Assembly (NCBI GenBank): GCA_003566935.1
Contig: PXBM01000130.1
Coordinates: forward strand, 1-9,038
Source: Syntrophomonadaceae bacterium
Lineage (GTDB): Bacteria > Bacillota > Dethiobacteria > DTU022
Direction of reading: 5' to 3'
Length of the DNA: 9,038 nucleotides
The stretch's first letter is position 1. Every line of letters begins with the position of its first letter. The notes beneath the pieces were generated by a model that was not told the origin of the DNA, searched no databases, and worked only from the letters and a program-made list of their open reading frames with translations. A program made the position numbers and the translations under genes. Positions 1-7,403 of this stretch are shown here, one piece after another.

Positions 1-128
1 TCGTCACCCATGGCCGGCGGCTGCCAGCGCACGTGGAGAACCTGGGTGCCCCGCTCTTTCAGGGTTTCTGCAAACCCCTCCAGGCCCATATTTATTACCT
101 TTAGTTCGCTATTAAAAAGGTTTTCCAT
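1..128 (-). CDS. 5' end of a DUF1116 (YlbE/AllG-type) protein or of an FdrA-tail-like domain; cut by the window edge
   Basis: Only the first 42 residues are inside the window; the reading frame is open to base 1. The start is ATG at 128-126, preceded by a strong GGGAGG ribosome site nine bases upstream, and it lies 21 bases after the fdrA stop, so the two are surely co-transcribed. The peptide begins MENLFNSELKVINMGLEGF and continues to HVRWQPPAMGD near residue 41. The pattern VIN-GL--FA--L-------V-WRPPA-GD is what I remember from the N-terminus of many DUF1116 proteins that follow FdrA, and also from the C-terminal tail of E. coli FdrA. In E. coli the DUF1116 protein (YlbE, AllG) works with FdrA and YlbF in the last steps of allantoin breakdown. 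The bulk of the protein, including any catalytic residues, is off the window, so the family call rests on this short segment. The alternative is a small free-standing protein carrying only this domain. Confidence 0.6.
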   Translation of the reverse strand, partial: MENLFNSELKVINMGLEGFAETLKERGTQVLHVRWQPPAMGD

Positions 129-149
129 TGTTTAAAACCTCCCTTGTGA

Positions 150-1700
150 TTAATCCGCCAATAATGCTGCAACAAAAGCTGCCGCATCTGTATTGCTGGG
201 TAAAACTATAACTCCTTCTTTCTTAAGCTTGTCCACTTGTTCACTGCGGTTTTGAATATCTTCATCAGTGCCGCAAACTGTTGTGACGAAGCTAATTTTA
301 CGTCCGTCTTTCTCAGCTATTTCTCTGGCTTCTTTTATCGCTTCCAGGGCCGATCCGGCCGGATCGGGATGAGCGTTATAGCCGAGAACAAGGTCGAGCA
401 TGATTATTGCTGTTTCAGGATCTTTTGCTTCTTCAACAATACGGCTGTTGCGCAGTGATGGATCGATCATCGGGTGCAGCCTGCCCTGGGTGAATTCGTC
501 TTCGCCTAAATCGATGATTGTGTGAGCCTTACTCTTATAAACGTCTTCCAGGGTTTCAGCATTTTTAAAGTTCAAATTTGCGTATAATGGACTTACTTTG
601 CCATTTAACAAGATCATAGTTTCGTAAGCAAGAGTTCCTCCTGAATAAAGAGCCCTCAGGTACTTTTGACCATTTTTCAGCTTGTCTTTTTCTTCGGCAA
701 GCGTTGCCTGGTCAACTTTAATATCACTCTCACCGGTCGCTGTACTTTTACCCCTGGCCAGGTTAACAGCTTTATAAGCAGCTTCCTTTAAGGTTGCAGC
801 CGGTTCACAGCCTGCTTTGCTAACCTGGTCTAGATCGCCGCCAAGGAAATTAACGACAACCGGTTTTTTGCTTTCCTTTGCTATTTTGAGAACTTTTTCT
901 GTTACAGTGCTATCGGGCGGCTTGGAAACAACTACTATTATCTCTGTATTATCATCATTAATTAGCGCTTTCAAGCCCTGGATCATGGTGATACCGCCGA
1001 CTTCATTTTTAATGTCGCGACCGCCGGTTCCGATACCCTGGCTGATTCCCTCACCAAGGGTGTCGATCAAACTTGAAACCTCCTGCAAACCGGTGCCCGC
1101 TGCAGCTACTACCCCGATTATTCCCTGCTTGACTTCATTGGCAAAGGCAAGGGGTGTTCCGTTTATAATTGCCGTACCGCAATCGGGTCCCATAACCAAC
1201 AAATCTTTTTCCATAGCTTTTTTCTTCAACTCTACTTCATCTTCCAGGGAAACGTTATCACTGAATATCATCAGGTGCAGGCCTGAATCAAGAATTTTGT
1301 CAGCTTCACGTTTTACATAACGTCCTGGAATTGAAAGCAGGGCCAGGTTTGCTCCTGAAAAGTTTTGCAGGGCTGTTTCGAAAGTACGGGGAATAAAATC
1401 ACCCTGCAGGTTATCCCTCTCTACAGACTTGTTTAGCTCGTCAAGTGCGTCCTGGATAGCCTTGTCCGCTTTTTCCTCATTTTCTGCTCTAATTGCAATA
1501 ATTAAATCATTTGCTCCGGCCTCGTTTTCAATTTCATCAGTCCATAACCCCCCGGAGCGAAGAAACTTTTTATTATGATCAGTCCCGATAATAACTTCTG
1601 CTTCCTCAACTCCGTCAAAGCCCCTGACTGTATTAGAAAGCCTCATTAGGTAGACGGAGTCGCGAAACGTGTTATGTGATATGTAACTTTTTACAAACAC
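150..1700 (-). CDS. fdrA: FdrA family protein (acyl-CoA synthetase-like fold; probable carbamoyltransferase subunit)
   Basis: This is a cytoplasmic protein with the fold of the succinyl-CoA synthetase alpha subunit. Numbering from the ATG at 1718, it has an N-terminal FdrA segment (1-120), a CoA-binding/Rossmann-like part (about 120-320) and a ligase-CoA-like part (about 350-520). Conserved blocks are LMIFSDNVSLEDE (149-161), MGPDCGTAIINGTPLAFAN (176-194), GIGTGGRDI (228-236), ALYSGGTLAYE (356-366) and DLGEDEFTQGRLHPMIDP (403-420); all match E. coli FdrA as I recall it. The succinyl-CoA synthetase phosphohistidine motif is not evident, in line with FdrA not being a proven CoA ligase. In E. 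coli, FdrA with YlbE and YlbF has been linked to oxamate carbamoyltransfer in allantoin catabolism. I prefer the GTG start at 1700: AAGGAG sits eight bases upstream, and its distance to the DSV motif equals that in E. coli FdrA. ATG at 1718 is the alternative, with only a weak AAGGTG site. The protein ends where E. coli FdrA would continue with a further tail of about 50 residues. Confidence 0.93.
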   Translation of the reverse strand: MFVKSYISHNTFRDSVYLMRLSNTVRGFDGVEEAEVIIGTDHNKKFLRSGGLWTDEIENEAGANDLIIAIRAENEEKADKAIQDALDELNKSVERDNLQGDFIPRTFETALQNFSGANLALLSIPGRYVKREADKILDSGLHLMIFSDNVSLEDEVELKKKAMEKDLLVMGPDCGTAIINGTPLAFANEVKQGIIGVVAAAGTGLQEVSSLIDTLGEGISQGIGTGGRDIKNEVGGITMIQGLKALINDDNTEIIVVVSKPPDSTVTEKVLKIAKESKKPVVVNFLGGDLDQVSKAGCEPAATLKEAAYKAVNLARGKSTATGESDIKVDQATLAEEKDKLKNGQKYLRALYSGGTLAYETMILLNGKVSPLYANLNFKNAETLEDVYKSKAHTIIDLGEDEFTQGRLHPMIDPSLRNSRIVEEAKDPETAIIMLDLVLGYNAHPDPAGSALEAIKEAREIAEKDGRKISFVTTVCGTDEDIQNRSEQVDKLKKEGVIVLPSNTDAAAFVAALLAD

Positions 1701-1735
1701 ATCATTAGCTCCTTTCATGATTCACCTTACCTTAT

Positions 1736-1741
1736 ATTATA
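1736..1741 (-). promoter_or_regulatory. candidate -10 box for the fdrA operon
   Basis: A perfect TATAAT on the minus strand lies 18 bases before the ATG at 1718 and 35 bases before the preferred GTG at 1700. No convincing -35 hexamer sits 16-18 bases further upstream, so an activator, plausibly the divergent PucR protein, may be needed. Transcription from about 1729 would leave an untranslated leader of only about 10 bases for the ATG but about 29 bases, including AAGGAG, for the GTG. A second TATAAT on the same strand at 1774-1779 is an alternative with equally poor -35 support. Confidence 0.35.
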
Positions 1742-1803
1742 TCGAATTTAGCCTAATTTGCATATTTCTAAAAATTATACATAACTCCTCTTATTCCTTT
1801 AGA

Positions 1804-1847
1804 TTGTAGTAATAAATCGAACCAGTATCTTTGTATAATCACTACAA
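1804..1847. promoter_or_regulatory. dyad TTGTAGT...ACTACAA in the divergent fdrA/pucR region (candidate operator)
   Basis: Perfect 7-bp inverted arms at 1804-1810 (TTGTAGT) and 1841-1847 (ACTACAA) are separated by 30 bases, with arm centres about 37 bp apart. The pair lies between the two divergent genes, just upstream of the pucR -35 and upstream of both candidate fdrA -10 boxes. That is where a shared operator for a dimeric regulator would be expected. The arms do not match the published B. subtilis PucR box as I remember it. A 7-bp match in AT-rich DNA can arise by chance. Confidence 0.25.
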
Positions 1848-1852
1848 ATTCA

Positions 1853-1882
1853 TTGACTCGTATAACCTGATTCTGGTATTAT
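1853..1882 (+). promoter_or_regulatory. sigma-70/sigma-A promoter for the pucR-family gene
   Basis: TTGACT at 1853-1858 (one mismatch to TTGACA) and TATTAT at 1877-1882 (one mismatch to TATAAT) are spaced by 18 bases. The predicted transcription start near 1889 leaves a short leader of about 16 bases before the GTG at 1905. This is the best -35/-10 pair in the window and suggests steady basal expression of the regulator. Confidence 0.6.
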
Positions 1883-1904
1883 TTAAGCATATGTTTGAAA
1901 GGAC

Positions 1905-3599
1905 GTGTCTTCAATCCGAAAACAATACGGCATTACTGTCAAAGAAGCCCTATCGCTTGATGTTGTAAACCGTCTGGAGGTGGTAGGCGGAGGTGCAGGT
2001 TTAGACCGGGTCATTAAGCTTGTTAACGTCATTGAAGTTCCGGACATAATGGACTGGCTTATCGATGGAGAATTTTTATTGACAACAGGTTACTCTTTCC
2101 GTGAATATCCCGAATTAATGGAAACCCTGATTCCCCGCATGAGCCAGGCTGAAAGCGCGGGCCTGGCCATAAAAACCAAGCGATTTCTGGACGAGATTCC
2201 AAAACAAATAATTGACAGTGCTGATAAACACAATATGCCCCTGCTTGAAGTTCCTTATGACTTGTCATTTTCCGAAATAATTGCTCCCATCCTGGGAGTC
2301 GTTTTTAACAAACAGAATAAAATCCTGCAAAAACTAGAACAGGCTCATAAAAAATTGATGGACCTGGCCCTTAATGGCAGTCCCTTGGAAGAGCTGTGCA
2401 AGGAAACAGGTAAATTAATTTCCAACCCGGTAGCCATTGTTGATCGGGAGGGCTCTTTAATTGTCAATGAAGATTGTCCGGACAAGTACAAATTTGAACT
2501 TTTTTTTTCAGAAGGCAGTGTGGAAATCAAACAGGAAAAACTTCGTTTTGGAAACATTAAAGAGGTAAAGTACTCTCTTGAATATGCTCCGGATACAGAC
2601 AAGCCCTTAACGATAAAAGCGATCAGGATACCTATTATTGCCGATAAATGCGAATACGGTCATATGGTCGCCGTAATTAATACTCCAATTTATGAACCTG
2701 ATATTTTAACCATGGAAAGGGCAGCGACAATTGCCGCCCTGGAGTTTATCAAGCGTAAGGCTATTTTTGAAATTGAAAAAAGCTACTACAATGATTTCCT
2801 GGAGATACTTTTGTCAGCTGATTTTGATAATGCAGATGAAATTATTTCACGTGGCCGGGTATTTAATATTGACCTCCAGCAGCCAACAACGGTAATTATT
2901 ATCAATGGAAGTAGTTTGAATGAAATTAAAGATCTTGAAAACTACATGAAAATGAACGGCCCCCGTTCCAGGGAAGATTTATTGAAAACTATTAGCGGTT
3001 TTTTCCGGCTGCAGGGTATTGGTAACTATATTGCCGGCTTTAAAGGTAACAATATAGTAATTATACTGGGCGCTGACAGTCAGCAGAAAAGCGAACTAAA
3101 GGATACAGTAACGGAAATGGCCAGGTTCTTAATAAACTCAACTAACCTGGGAACTAATATCAATATCGGTGTCGGCAGGGTTAATGATGATATAACGATG
3201 ATCAGCCGCAGTTACGAAGATGCGCGAGAAGCTTTAAAGGTTGCCCAGTTATCAGATACGATCCAGGTTATATTTTTTGACAATCTCGGGTTCTATAAAA
3301 TATTAAGCGAAAAGAATCGCAATGAGCTGGAAAAATTTATTGAAGATCTGCTGCAGCCTGTTTTTGAATACGACCGGAACAAAAAAGGCGAATTAATTAA
3401 AACCCTTGAAACTTATTATGAGAACAATCGCAATTTGAAACTTACTTCTTCTAAAATGTACACCCACTACAATACAGTGCTTTACCGGATCAAGAAAATT
3501 GAAGGTCTGGCCGGGATCAGTCTTGATAATCCAGATGATGCCTTAAACCTTGAAATAGCTGTTAATATTCTCAAGCTTTTCCGCACTCAAAATAACTGA
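1905..3599 (+). CDS. PucR family transcriptional regulator
   Basis: This is a cytoplasmic DNA-binding regulator of 564 residues with the full PucR layout. The N-terminal PucR sensing domain spans about 10-130 (ITVKEALSLDVV, AGLDRVIKLVNVIEVPDI, GEFLLTTGYSF). A short helical, possibly coiled-coil linker follows at about 135-155, then a GAF-like middle part to about 285. The CdaR GGDEF-like domain covers about 290-460, with the usual GVGRVNDDI and SYEDAREALKVA blocks at 422-447. The C-terminal PucR helix-turn-helix lies at about 497-557 (THYNTVLYRIKKIEGL). B. subtilis PucR controls purine degradation genes. The divergent fdrA operon and the convergent importer are the likely targets. GTG at 1905 is the only canonical start after an in-frame TGA at 1896-1898 and before the PucR domain. 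Its AAAGGA site ends just one base upstream, which predicts weak translation. The effector cannot be read from the sequence. Confidence 0.95.
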   Translation: MSSIRKQYGITVKEALSLDVVNRLEVVGGGAGLDRVIKLVNVIEVPDIMDWLIDGEFLLTTGYSFREYPELMETLIPRMSQAESAGLAIKTKRFLDEIPKQIIDSADKHNMPLLEVPYDLSFSEIIAPILGVVFNKQNKILQKLEQAHKKLMDLALNGSPLEELCKETGKLISNPVAIVDREGSLIVNEDCPDKYKFELFFSEGSVEIKQEKLRFGNIKEVKYSLEYAPDTDKPLTIKAIRIPIIADKCEYGHMVAVINTPIYEPDILTMERAATIAALEFIKRKAIFEIEKSYYNDFLEILLSADFDNADEIISRGRVFNIDLQQPTTVIIINGSSLNEIKDLENYMKMNGPRSREDLLKTISGFFRLQGIGNYIAGFKGNNIVIILGADSQQKSELKDTVTEMARFLINSTNLGTNINIGVGRVNDDITMISRSYEDAREALKVAQLSDTIQVIFFDNLGFYKILSEKNRNELEKFIEDLLQPVFEYDRNKKGELIKTLETYYENNRNLKLTSSKMYTHYNTVLYRIKKIEGLAGISLDNPDDALNLEIAVNILKLFRTQNN

Positions 3600-3637
3600 T
3601 TCTTTGTTCTCTGTGAAAGGCAACAATTATGACATGT

Positions 3638-3676
3638 AAAAAAAGGCTTGCACTTCGAGTCGCAAGCCCTTATTTT
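3638..3676. terminator. bidirectional rho-independent terminator between pucR and the importer operon
   Basis: The stem GGCTTGCACT (3645-3654) pairs with AGTCGCAAGCC (3658-3668) around a TCG loop, with one bulged C. On the minus strand the stem is followed by seven T's (A-run 3638-3644), a strong terminator for the importer operon ending at 3699. On the plus strand the stem is followed by CTTATTTT, a weaker tail serving the regulator ending at 3599. Confidence 0.88.
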
Positions 3677-3698
3677 GTAAATTATCCCGGCAATGATT

Positions 3699-4577
3699 TT
3701 ACCCTTCTTTTTTATAAGGCACTCCCAGGGCTTCTGGTTTGGCGGCCCCCCAGTGGGTTCGGAACCACCTGGTTGACATCAGTACTAGCACAACTATAGT
3801 TATCACAAAAGGTACCATTCTCCAGAGGTAACGTGACATGACTCCCGGCAGGATAAATTCAGGGCTAAGGGCCAACTGCCACAGGGCGCCAAATAGCACT
3901 GCGCCGCCAAACATAATGAAGGGATTCCACATCGAGAAAAATACCAGAGCCAGAGCAATAAAACCCCATCCCATCAGGAAGTTGTAATTCCAAACCGGAT
4001 TGTAACTCAGGCCATAAACTCCTCCGGCCAGGCCCATCAGCATTCCGCTTACAATGACACACAGATAGCGGATTCTGTTCACACTAACCCCGGATACTTC
4101 CGCCACTTCGGGGTTTTCACCAACCGAACGAATTTTTAGCCCCAGACTGGTTTTGTTTAAAACAAACCAGGTTAAAAAAATCAGGGCGAGAGCGAGGTAA
4201 AAGAACGGTGACAATCCACCAATTCTATCGATCCGAGCCATGCCTAATGGACCTGTATAAGGGTTGCCAATATAGGTGGTTAGGCCGAAGCCCAGGATCC
4301 AAATTCCCATACCGCTGACCACCTGGTCTACACCAAGAGTGATTGAAAATACCCCGTGCATTAAGCCGATAATGGCACCGATGGCAATAGCTGCAATAAA
4401 ACCGGTTGTATAATCACCCGTGGTTTGTGCCACGATGAATCCAAAGGTAGCCCCAAACAGCATTACGCCTTCAATACCTACATTCAGGACCCCTGAGCGC
4501 TGACCAATAAGTTCACCCAGTGCTGCTATGGCTAAAACGATTGAAGCATCCAAGCTTCTAACGAATAATTCCCACAT
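3699..4577 (-). CDS. ABC transporter permease, BMP-type importer (YufQ/NupQ-like)
   Basis: This is the second membrane subunit of the importer, 292 residues and strongly hydrophobic, with about eight membrane segments of the BPD_transp_2 (branched-chain amino acid/sugar permease) family. Family blocks include LGELIGQRSGVLNVGIEG (20-37), LGVDQVVSGMGI (81-92) and a cytoplasmic loop at 143-166 (LGLKIRSVGENPEVAEVSGV), the part that contacts the ATPase. The length is normal for the NupQ side of the heterodimer, which is shorter than its NupP partner. ATG at 4577 has AAGGAG seven bases upstream and overlaps the end of the preceding permease gene by 20 bases, so translation is probably coupled. It is the last gene of the operon, followed by the terminator at 3638-3676. 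The substrate class (nucleosides, purines and related compounds in characterised relatives) is inferred from the family, not from residues seen here. Confidence 0.93.
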   Translation of the reverse strand: MWELFVRSLDASIVLAIAALGELIGQRSGVLNVGIEGVMLFGATFGFIVAQTTGDYTTGFIAAIAIGAIIGLMHGVFSITLGVDQVVSGMGIWILGFGLTTYIGNPYTGPLGMARIDRIGGLSPFFYLALALIFLTWFVLNKTSLGLKIRSVGENPEVAEVSGVSVNRIRYLCVIVSGMLMGLAGGVYGLSYNPVWNYNFLMGWGFIALALVFFSMWNPFIMFGGAVLFGALWQLALSPEFILPGVMSRYLWRMVPFVITIVVLVLMSTRWFRTHWGAAKPEALGVPYKKEG

Positions 4578-5691
4578 CTGATATCTCCTTCTCGGGTTTT
4601 ATCCAAACAATTTTGTAACGGTAGAAGAATTGTAATACTACCATAGTTATCATCATTACGCCCAGCAAGGCATAATCGACTCCAAAGCCCATCTGAAGTT
4701 TGCCCTGGGCAAATCTCCCGCCGTTGGTTAAACCTCCAAAAAGTAATGAAACAGGAATTGCTGCCAGGGGATTACCCTGGGCAATTAAGCCACATATAAT
4801 GCCGTAAAAAGATAGATCGCCAAACTCGGCATAATTACGGGCAATCTTGAAGACCCCGGGCATAGCGCCAAAGTAATGGTAGGCTGCTAATCCTGCGATC
4901 ATTCCTCCCAAAACAAAAACCAGAACCGGGATCACTTGAGGGTTGATACCGGAATATTTTGCCGCTAAGGGGTTAAGACCATAAGATTTAATCTTATAAC
5001 CGATGCGGGTTTTGGCAAAAACCCAATATAATAAAATCGCCAGCAGCAGTGCTACAATCATCGTAAAAGGAGCCCCGAAAACAAGCGGCGCCCGAACCGA
5101 TAAAGGTAGATCAAAGCTTTCACTACGTCCTACCGGGTTCATGAATGGTCCTCCTTCTTTGACCATGTATGATATAAACCAGAACCCGATAGAATTTAAC
5201 ATCATGGTTGTGACAATTTCATTAACGTTAAACCTGCCGCGTAAAAAACCGGCAATTCCGCCAATTGCACCACCGGCAAACATCGCCCCTATCATCATCA
5301 GGGGAATGCCAATGCCAGGAGCAATATACAAATTGGGATCACCTTTGGCTCCAAATAAGTACATAACACCAAAAGCACCCAGGGCGCCGGCGTAGAGCTG
5401 TCCGGCCATACCAATGTTCCAGAGACCCGCACGATAGGGGATAATAAAAGCACAGGTGCACAGGAATATAAAAATAGACCTATTGATGGTCAGCGGCAAT
5501 CCATTGCGGTTCAAGAATGCAAACTGAAAGATTTCTTTAAAACCGGTTAACGGGTTAACACCCGAATGAACAAAAACCAGGCTGAAAAGTATCAGGGCAA
5601 CTATTACTGAGATAATGGAAATGATCATAGCGTTCCACCAGGGCAAGTCTACTCTTTTGACAAGTTTTAATTCGTGTTCACCAATTTTCAT
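4558..5691 (-). CDS. ABC transporter permease, BMP-type importer (YufP/NupP-like)
   Basis: This is the first membrane subunit, 377 residues, of the BPD_transp_2 family. A cytoplasmic N-terminus of about 20 residues precedes a long hydrophobic segment (21-42), followed by several more membrane spans to about residue 357 and a charged cytoplasmic tail. Diagnostic blocks are RAGLWNIGMAGQLYAGA (87-103), FNVNEIVTTMMLNSIGFW (154-171) and the ATPase-contact loop TRIGYKIKSYGLNPLAAKYS (228-247). The gene overlaps the ATPase stop by four bases (ATGA), with an AGGTGG ribosome site inside the ATPase gene, which is typical of coupled translation. It should pair with the 292-residue permease to form the channel. 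No frameshift or missing segment is apparent. Relatives characterised in Gram-positive bacteria import nucleosides. Confidence 0.93.
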   Translation of the reverse strand: MKIGEHELKLVKRVDLPWWNAMIISIISVIVALILFSLVFVHSGVNPLTGFKEIFQFAFLNRNGLPLTINRSIFIFLCTCAFIIPYRAGLWNIGMAGQLYAGALGAFGVMYLFGAKGDPNLYIAPGIGIPLMMIGAMFAGGAIGGIAGFLRGRFNVNEIVTTMMLNSIGFWFISYMVKEGGPFMNPVGRSESFDLPLSVRAPLVFGAPFTMIVALLLAILLYWVFAKTRIGYKIKSYGLNPLAAKYSGINPQVIPVLVFVLGGMIAGLAAYHYFGAMPGVFKIARNYAEFGDLSFYGIICGLIAQGNPLAAIPVSLLFGGLTNGGRFAQGKLQMGFGVDYALLGVMMITMVVLQFFYRYKIVWIKPEKEISDVGIIR

Positions 5692-7235
5692 AAGCTTTCC
5701 ACCTTCGGCTTCATACCTGCCATCATAGCCCCAACATTATCGCGTTCAGCGTCTGTCCAAGGAATTATGTCCATGAACTTACCCTCGTAAATTGGTGCAA
5801 CCCAGTCACTTAAGGACAGAGCTTCCTCAATTTCACCGGATATCAATAAGATGGCAGCTTTATCTTTTTTAGCCTGCAATAGTTTATTTTGCACAAATTC
5901 AATAGCTCCAACATCAAGTCCCTGAGTGGGGAGATTAACAATAATCAAACGTGGTTTCTTAGAAAGCACCCGGGCAAGAATAAGCTTCTGCAAGTTTCCG
6001 CCAGACAGCGCCTTGGCTTTAACATCCGGTCCCGGTGTCGCTACATTATATTCGGCAATTAAAGATTCTGTTAACTGTCGGAGACTTTTATAATTTATAA
6101 TTCCCCGGGGTACATATTCTTCCTCGAAATAGTAATTCATAGCTACATTTTCAATCAGGGAATAATCACAAATGGTACCGACCTCATTTCGTTCGGCGGG
6201 AACATAACCGACCCCTTTTCGCCATCTTTCCAGCGTCGAATCATGGGTGATATCATTTCCATCAAGCAGAATAGTGCCGCTTGCTGCCTTGCGAAGGCCT
6301 GCCAGAACATCAGCCAGTTCTTCCTGTCCATTTCCTGAAACTCCGGCAATGCCAAAAATCTCTCCCTCATGAATTGTAAAAGAAACTCCGCTTAATGCAA
6401 GATGATCTTTTTCGTTGTATGCACTTAGATTGTTTACCTCCAGAACCGGTTTTCCTCGTTCAACTTCAACCTTATCCAATTTGATGATTACTTCCCTGCC
6501 CACCATGCTTTTCGCTAAACTTTTTTCAGTGGCACCTGCAGTTGCAAACTTTGCGGTTACTCTACCGTTGCGTAATACTGTCACATGGTGACTAATCTCT
6601 AATACTATCGGTAATTTATGGGTAATAAAAGGTACCACAGCCAGTCCACTTTCCACCATCGACATAATAGAATCCAATAAATTTCTGGTTTCTGGTGGTG
6701 ACAGTGCTGAGGTTGGTTCATCAAGGATTAGCACTTTTGCACCGCGGTAAAGGGCCTTGATAATCTCAACACTTTGTTTTTGTCCTTCTGAAAGCTGCCA
6801 CACCTTGGCATCTAAGTCGAGCTTGAATCCATATTGTTCGCACAGCTCGGAAACTTCCTTTTTTACTCTCTTAAAATTGAGGATTTTACCGGAATCGGGG
6901 TGCCCCAACATAATGTTTTCGATCACACTATGGGCCTGGACCAACTTCCGTTTCTGGTGGACCATACCAATGCCCTTCTCTATGGCATCCAGGGGGGATT
7001 TGAAATCCACCTTTTCCCCATTAAAGAAAAGTTCTCCCTCGTCGGGTTGATAGAGTCCAAAAAGAATGTTCATCAAGGTTGTCTTTCCAGCACCATTCTC
7101 GCCAAGAATAGCATGAACCTCGCCTTGTTTAATAGCGAAATTAATTTGTTCATTGGCACAACAGCCCGGAAATCGCTTTGTAATTCCTCTTGCCTCGAGT
7201 ACCGTTTTTTCTTTAGTTTGATTTTCTGTGGGCAT
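5688..7235 (-). CDS. ABC transporter ATP-binding protein with two ATPase domains (YufO/NupO-like)
   Basis: This peripheral membrane ATPase of 515 residues powers the importer; both nucleotide-binding domains are in one chain. Domain 1 has Walker A GENGAGKTT (45-53), Q-loop GMVHQ (90-94), signature LSEGQ (148-152, a variant of LSGGQ), Walker B VLILDEPT (168-175) and the switch histidine in ITHK (204-207). Domain 2 has a degenerate Walker A GVSGNGQEE (298-306, no lysine), a good signature LSGGNLQK (410-417), a Walker B-like LIIVNLPTQGLD (430-441) without the catalytic Asp-Glu, and Ser in place of the switch His (about 466). One competent and one degenerate site is the usual state in this RbsA/NupO-like family, so this is not gene decay. 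ATG at 7235 has AGGAG close upstream. The gene follows the lipoprotein gene after a 168-base gap holding a strong hairpin, and it overlaps the next permease gene by four bases. Confidence 0.95.
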   Translation of the reverse strand: MPTENQTKEKTVLEARGITKRFPGCCANEQINFAIKQGEVHAILGENGAGKTTLMNILFGLYQPDEGELFFNGEKVDFKSPLDAIEKGIGMVHQKRKLVQAHSVIENIMLGHPDSGKILNFKRVKKEVSELCEQYGFKLDLDAKVWQLSEGQKQSVEIIKALYRGAKVLILDEPTSALSPPETRNLLDSIMSMVESGLAVVPFITHKLPIVLEISHHVTVLRNGRVTAKFATAGATEKSLAKSMVGREVIIKLDKVEVERGKPVLEVNNLSAYNEKDHLALSGVSFTIHEGEIFGIAGVSGNGQEELADVLAGLRKAASGTILLDGNDITHDSTLERWRKGVGYVPAERNEVGTICDYSLIENVAMNYYFEEEYVPRGIINYKSLRQLTESLIAEYNVATPGPDVKAKALSGGNLQKLILARVLSKKPRLIIVNLPTQGLDVGAIEFVQNKLLQAKKDKAAILLISGEIEEALSLSDWVAPIYEGKFMDIIPWTDAERDNVGAMMAGMKPKVESL

Positions 7236-7284
7236 AATTACTCCTAACTTTACTGCAATGCTATAAACAGGATTACAGCAAGAC

Positions 7285-7304
7285 TGATATAATTATAAAT
7301 ATCA
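7285..7304. repeat. small inverted repeat TGATAT-N8-ATATCA before the ATPase gene
   Basis: Perfect 6-bp arms at 7285-7290 and 7299-7304 lie just downstream (in the direction of transcription) of the large hairpin at 7311-7346. The stem is AT-only apart from one G-C pair and would be unstable in RNA. It could be an operator for an internal promoter, but no good -35/-10 pair accompanies it, and chance is likely. Confidence 0.15.
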
Positions 7305-7310
7305 ATCAAA

Positions 7311-7346
7311 CCTTCTCCCCCCGGAATGAATACCGGGGGGAGAAGG
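7311..7346 (-). terminator. strong intercistronic hairpin between the lipoprotein and ATPase genes (attenuator or mRNA 3'-end stabiliser)
   Basis: A perfect inverted repeat has 14-bp arms (7311-7324 and 7333-7346, including a run of six C/G) and an 8-base loop. In the direction of transcription it is followed by TTTGATTGATATTT, a broken and weak T-tract. It lies 58 bases after the lipoprotein stop and 76 bases before the ATPase start. The likely role is partial termination or protection of the upstream message, which would give more binding protein than membrane complex, as is common in ABC import operons. It could also be a full terminator, but then the downstream genes would need their own promoter, and none is convincing. 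Confidence 0.75.
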
Positions 7347-7403
7347 ATTTGTTATTACTTGTCCACATTAATAGTCATTGGGAAATACCCGGCAATTATA
7401 AAC

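Noticed and set aside
817..1320. Plus-strand open frame of 167 codons opposite fdrA
   Set aside because: It is antisense to a clearly conserved gene, has no recognisable domain, and its composition (Ser, Thr, Pro and Ile rich) is typical of a shadow frame.
1891..1974. ATG 1891 as the start of the regulator or of a short upstream frame
   Set aside because: It is in a different frame from the PucR domain, has no ribosome site, and the frame closes after 27 codons.
5003..5395. Plus-strand open frame opposite the first permease gene
   Set aside because: Antisense shadow of a conserved membrane protein gene, with no independent support.
5688..7235. Missing Walker lysine, catalytic Glu and switch His in the second ATPase domain as signs of decay
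   Set aside because: A degenerate second site with an intact LSGGNLQ signature is normal in this RbsA/NupO-like ATPase family.
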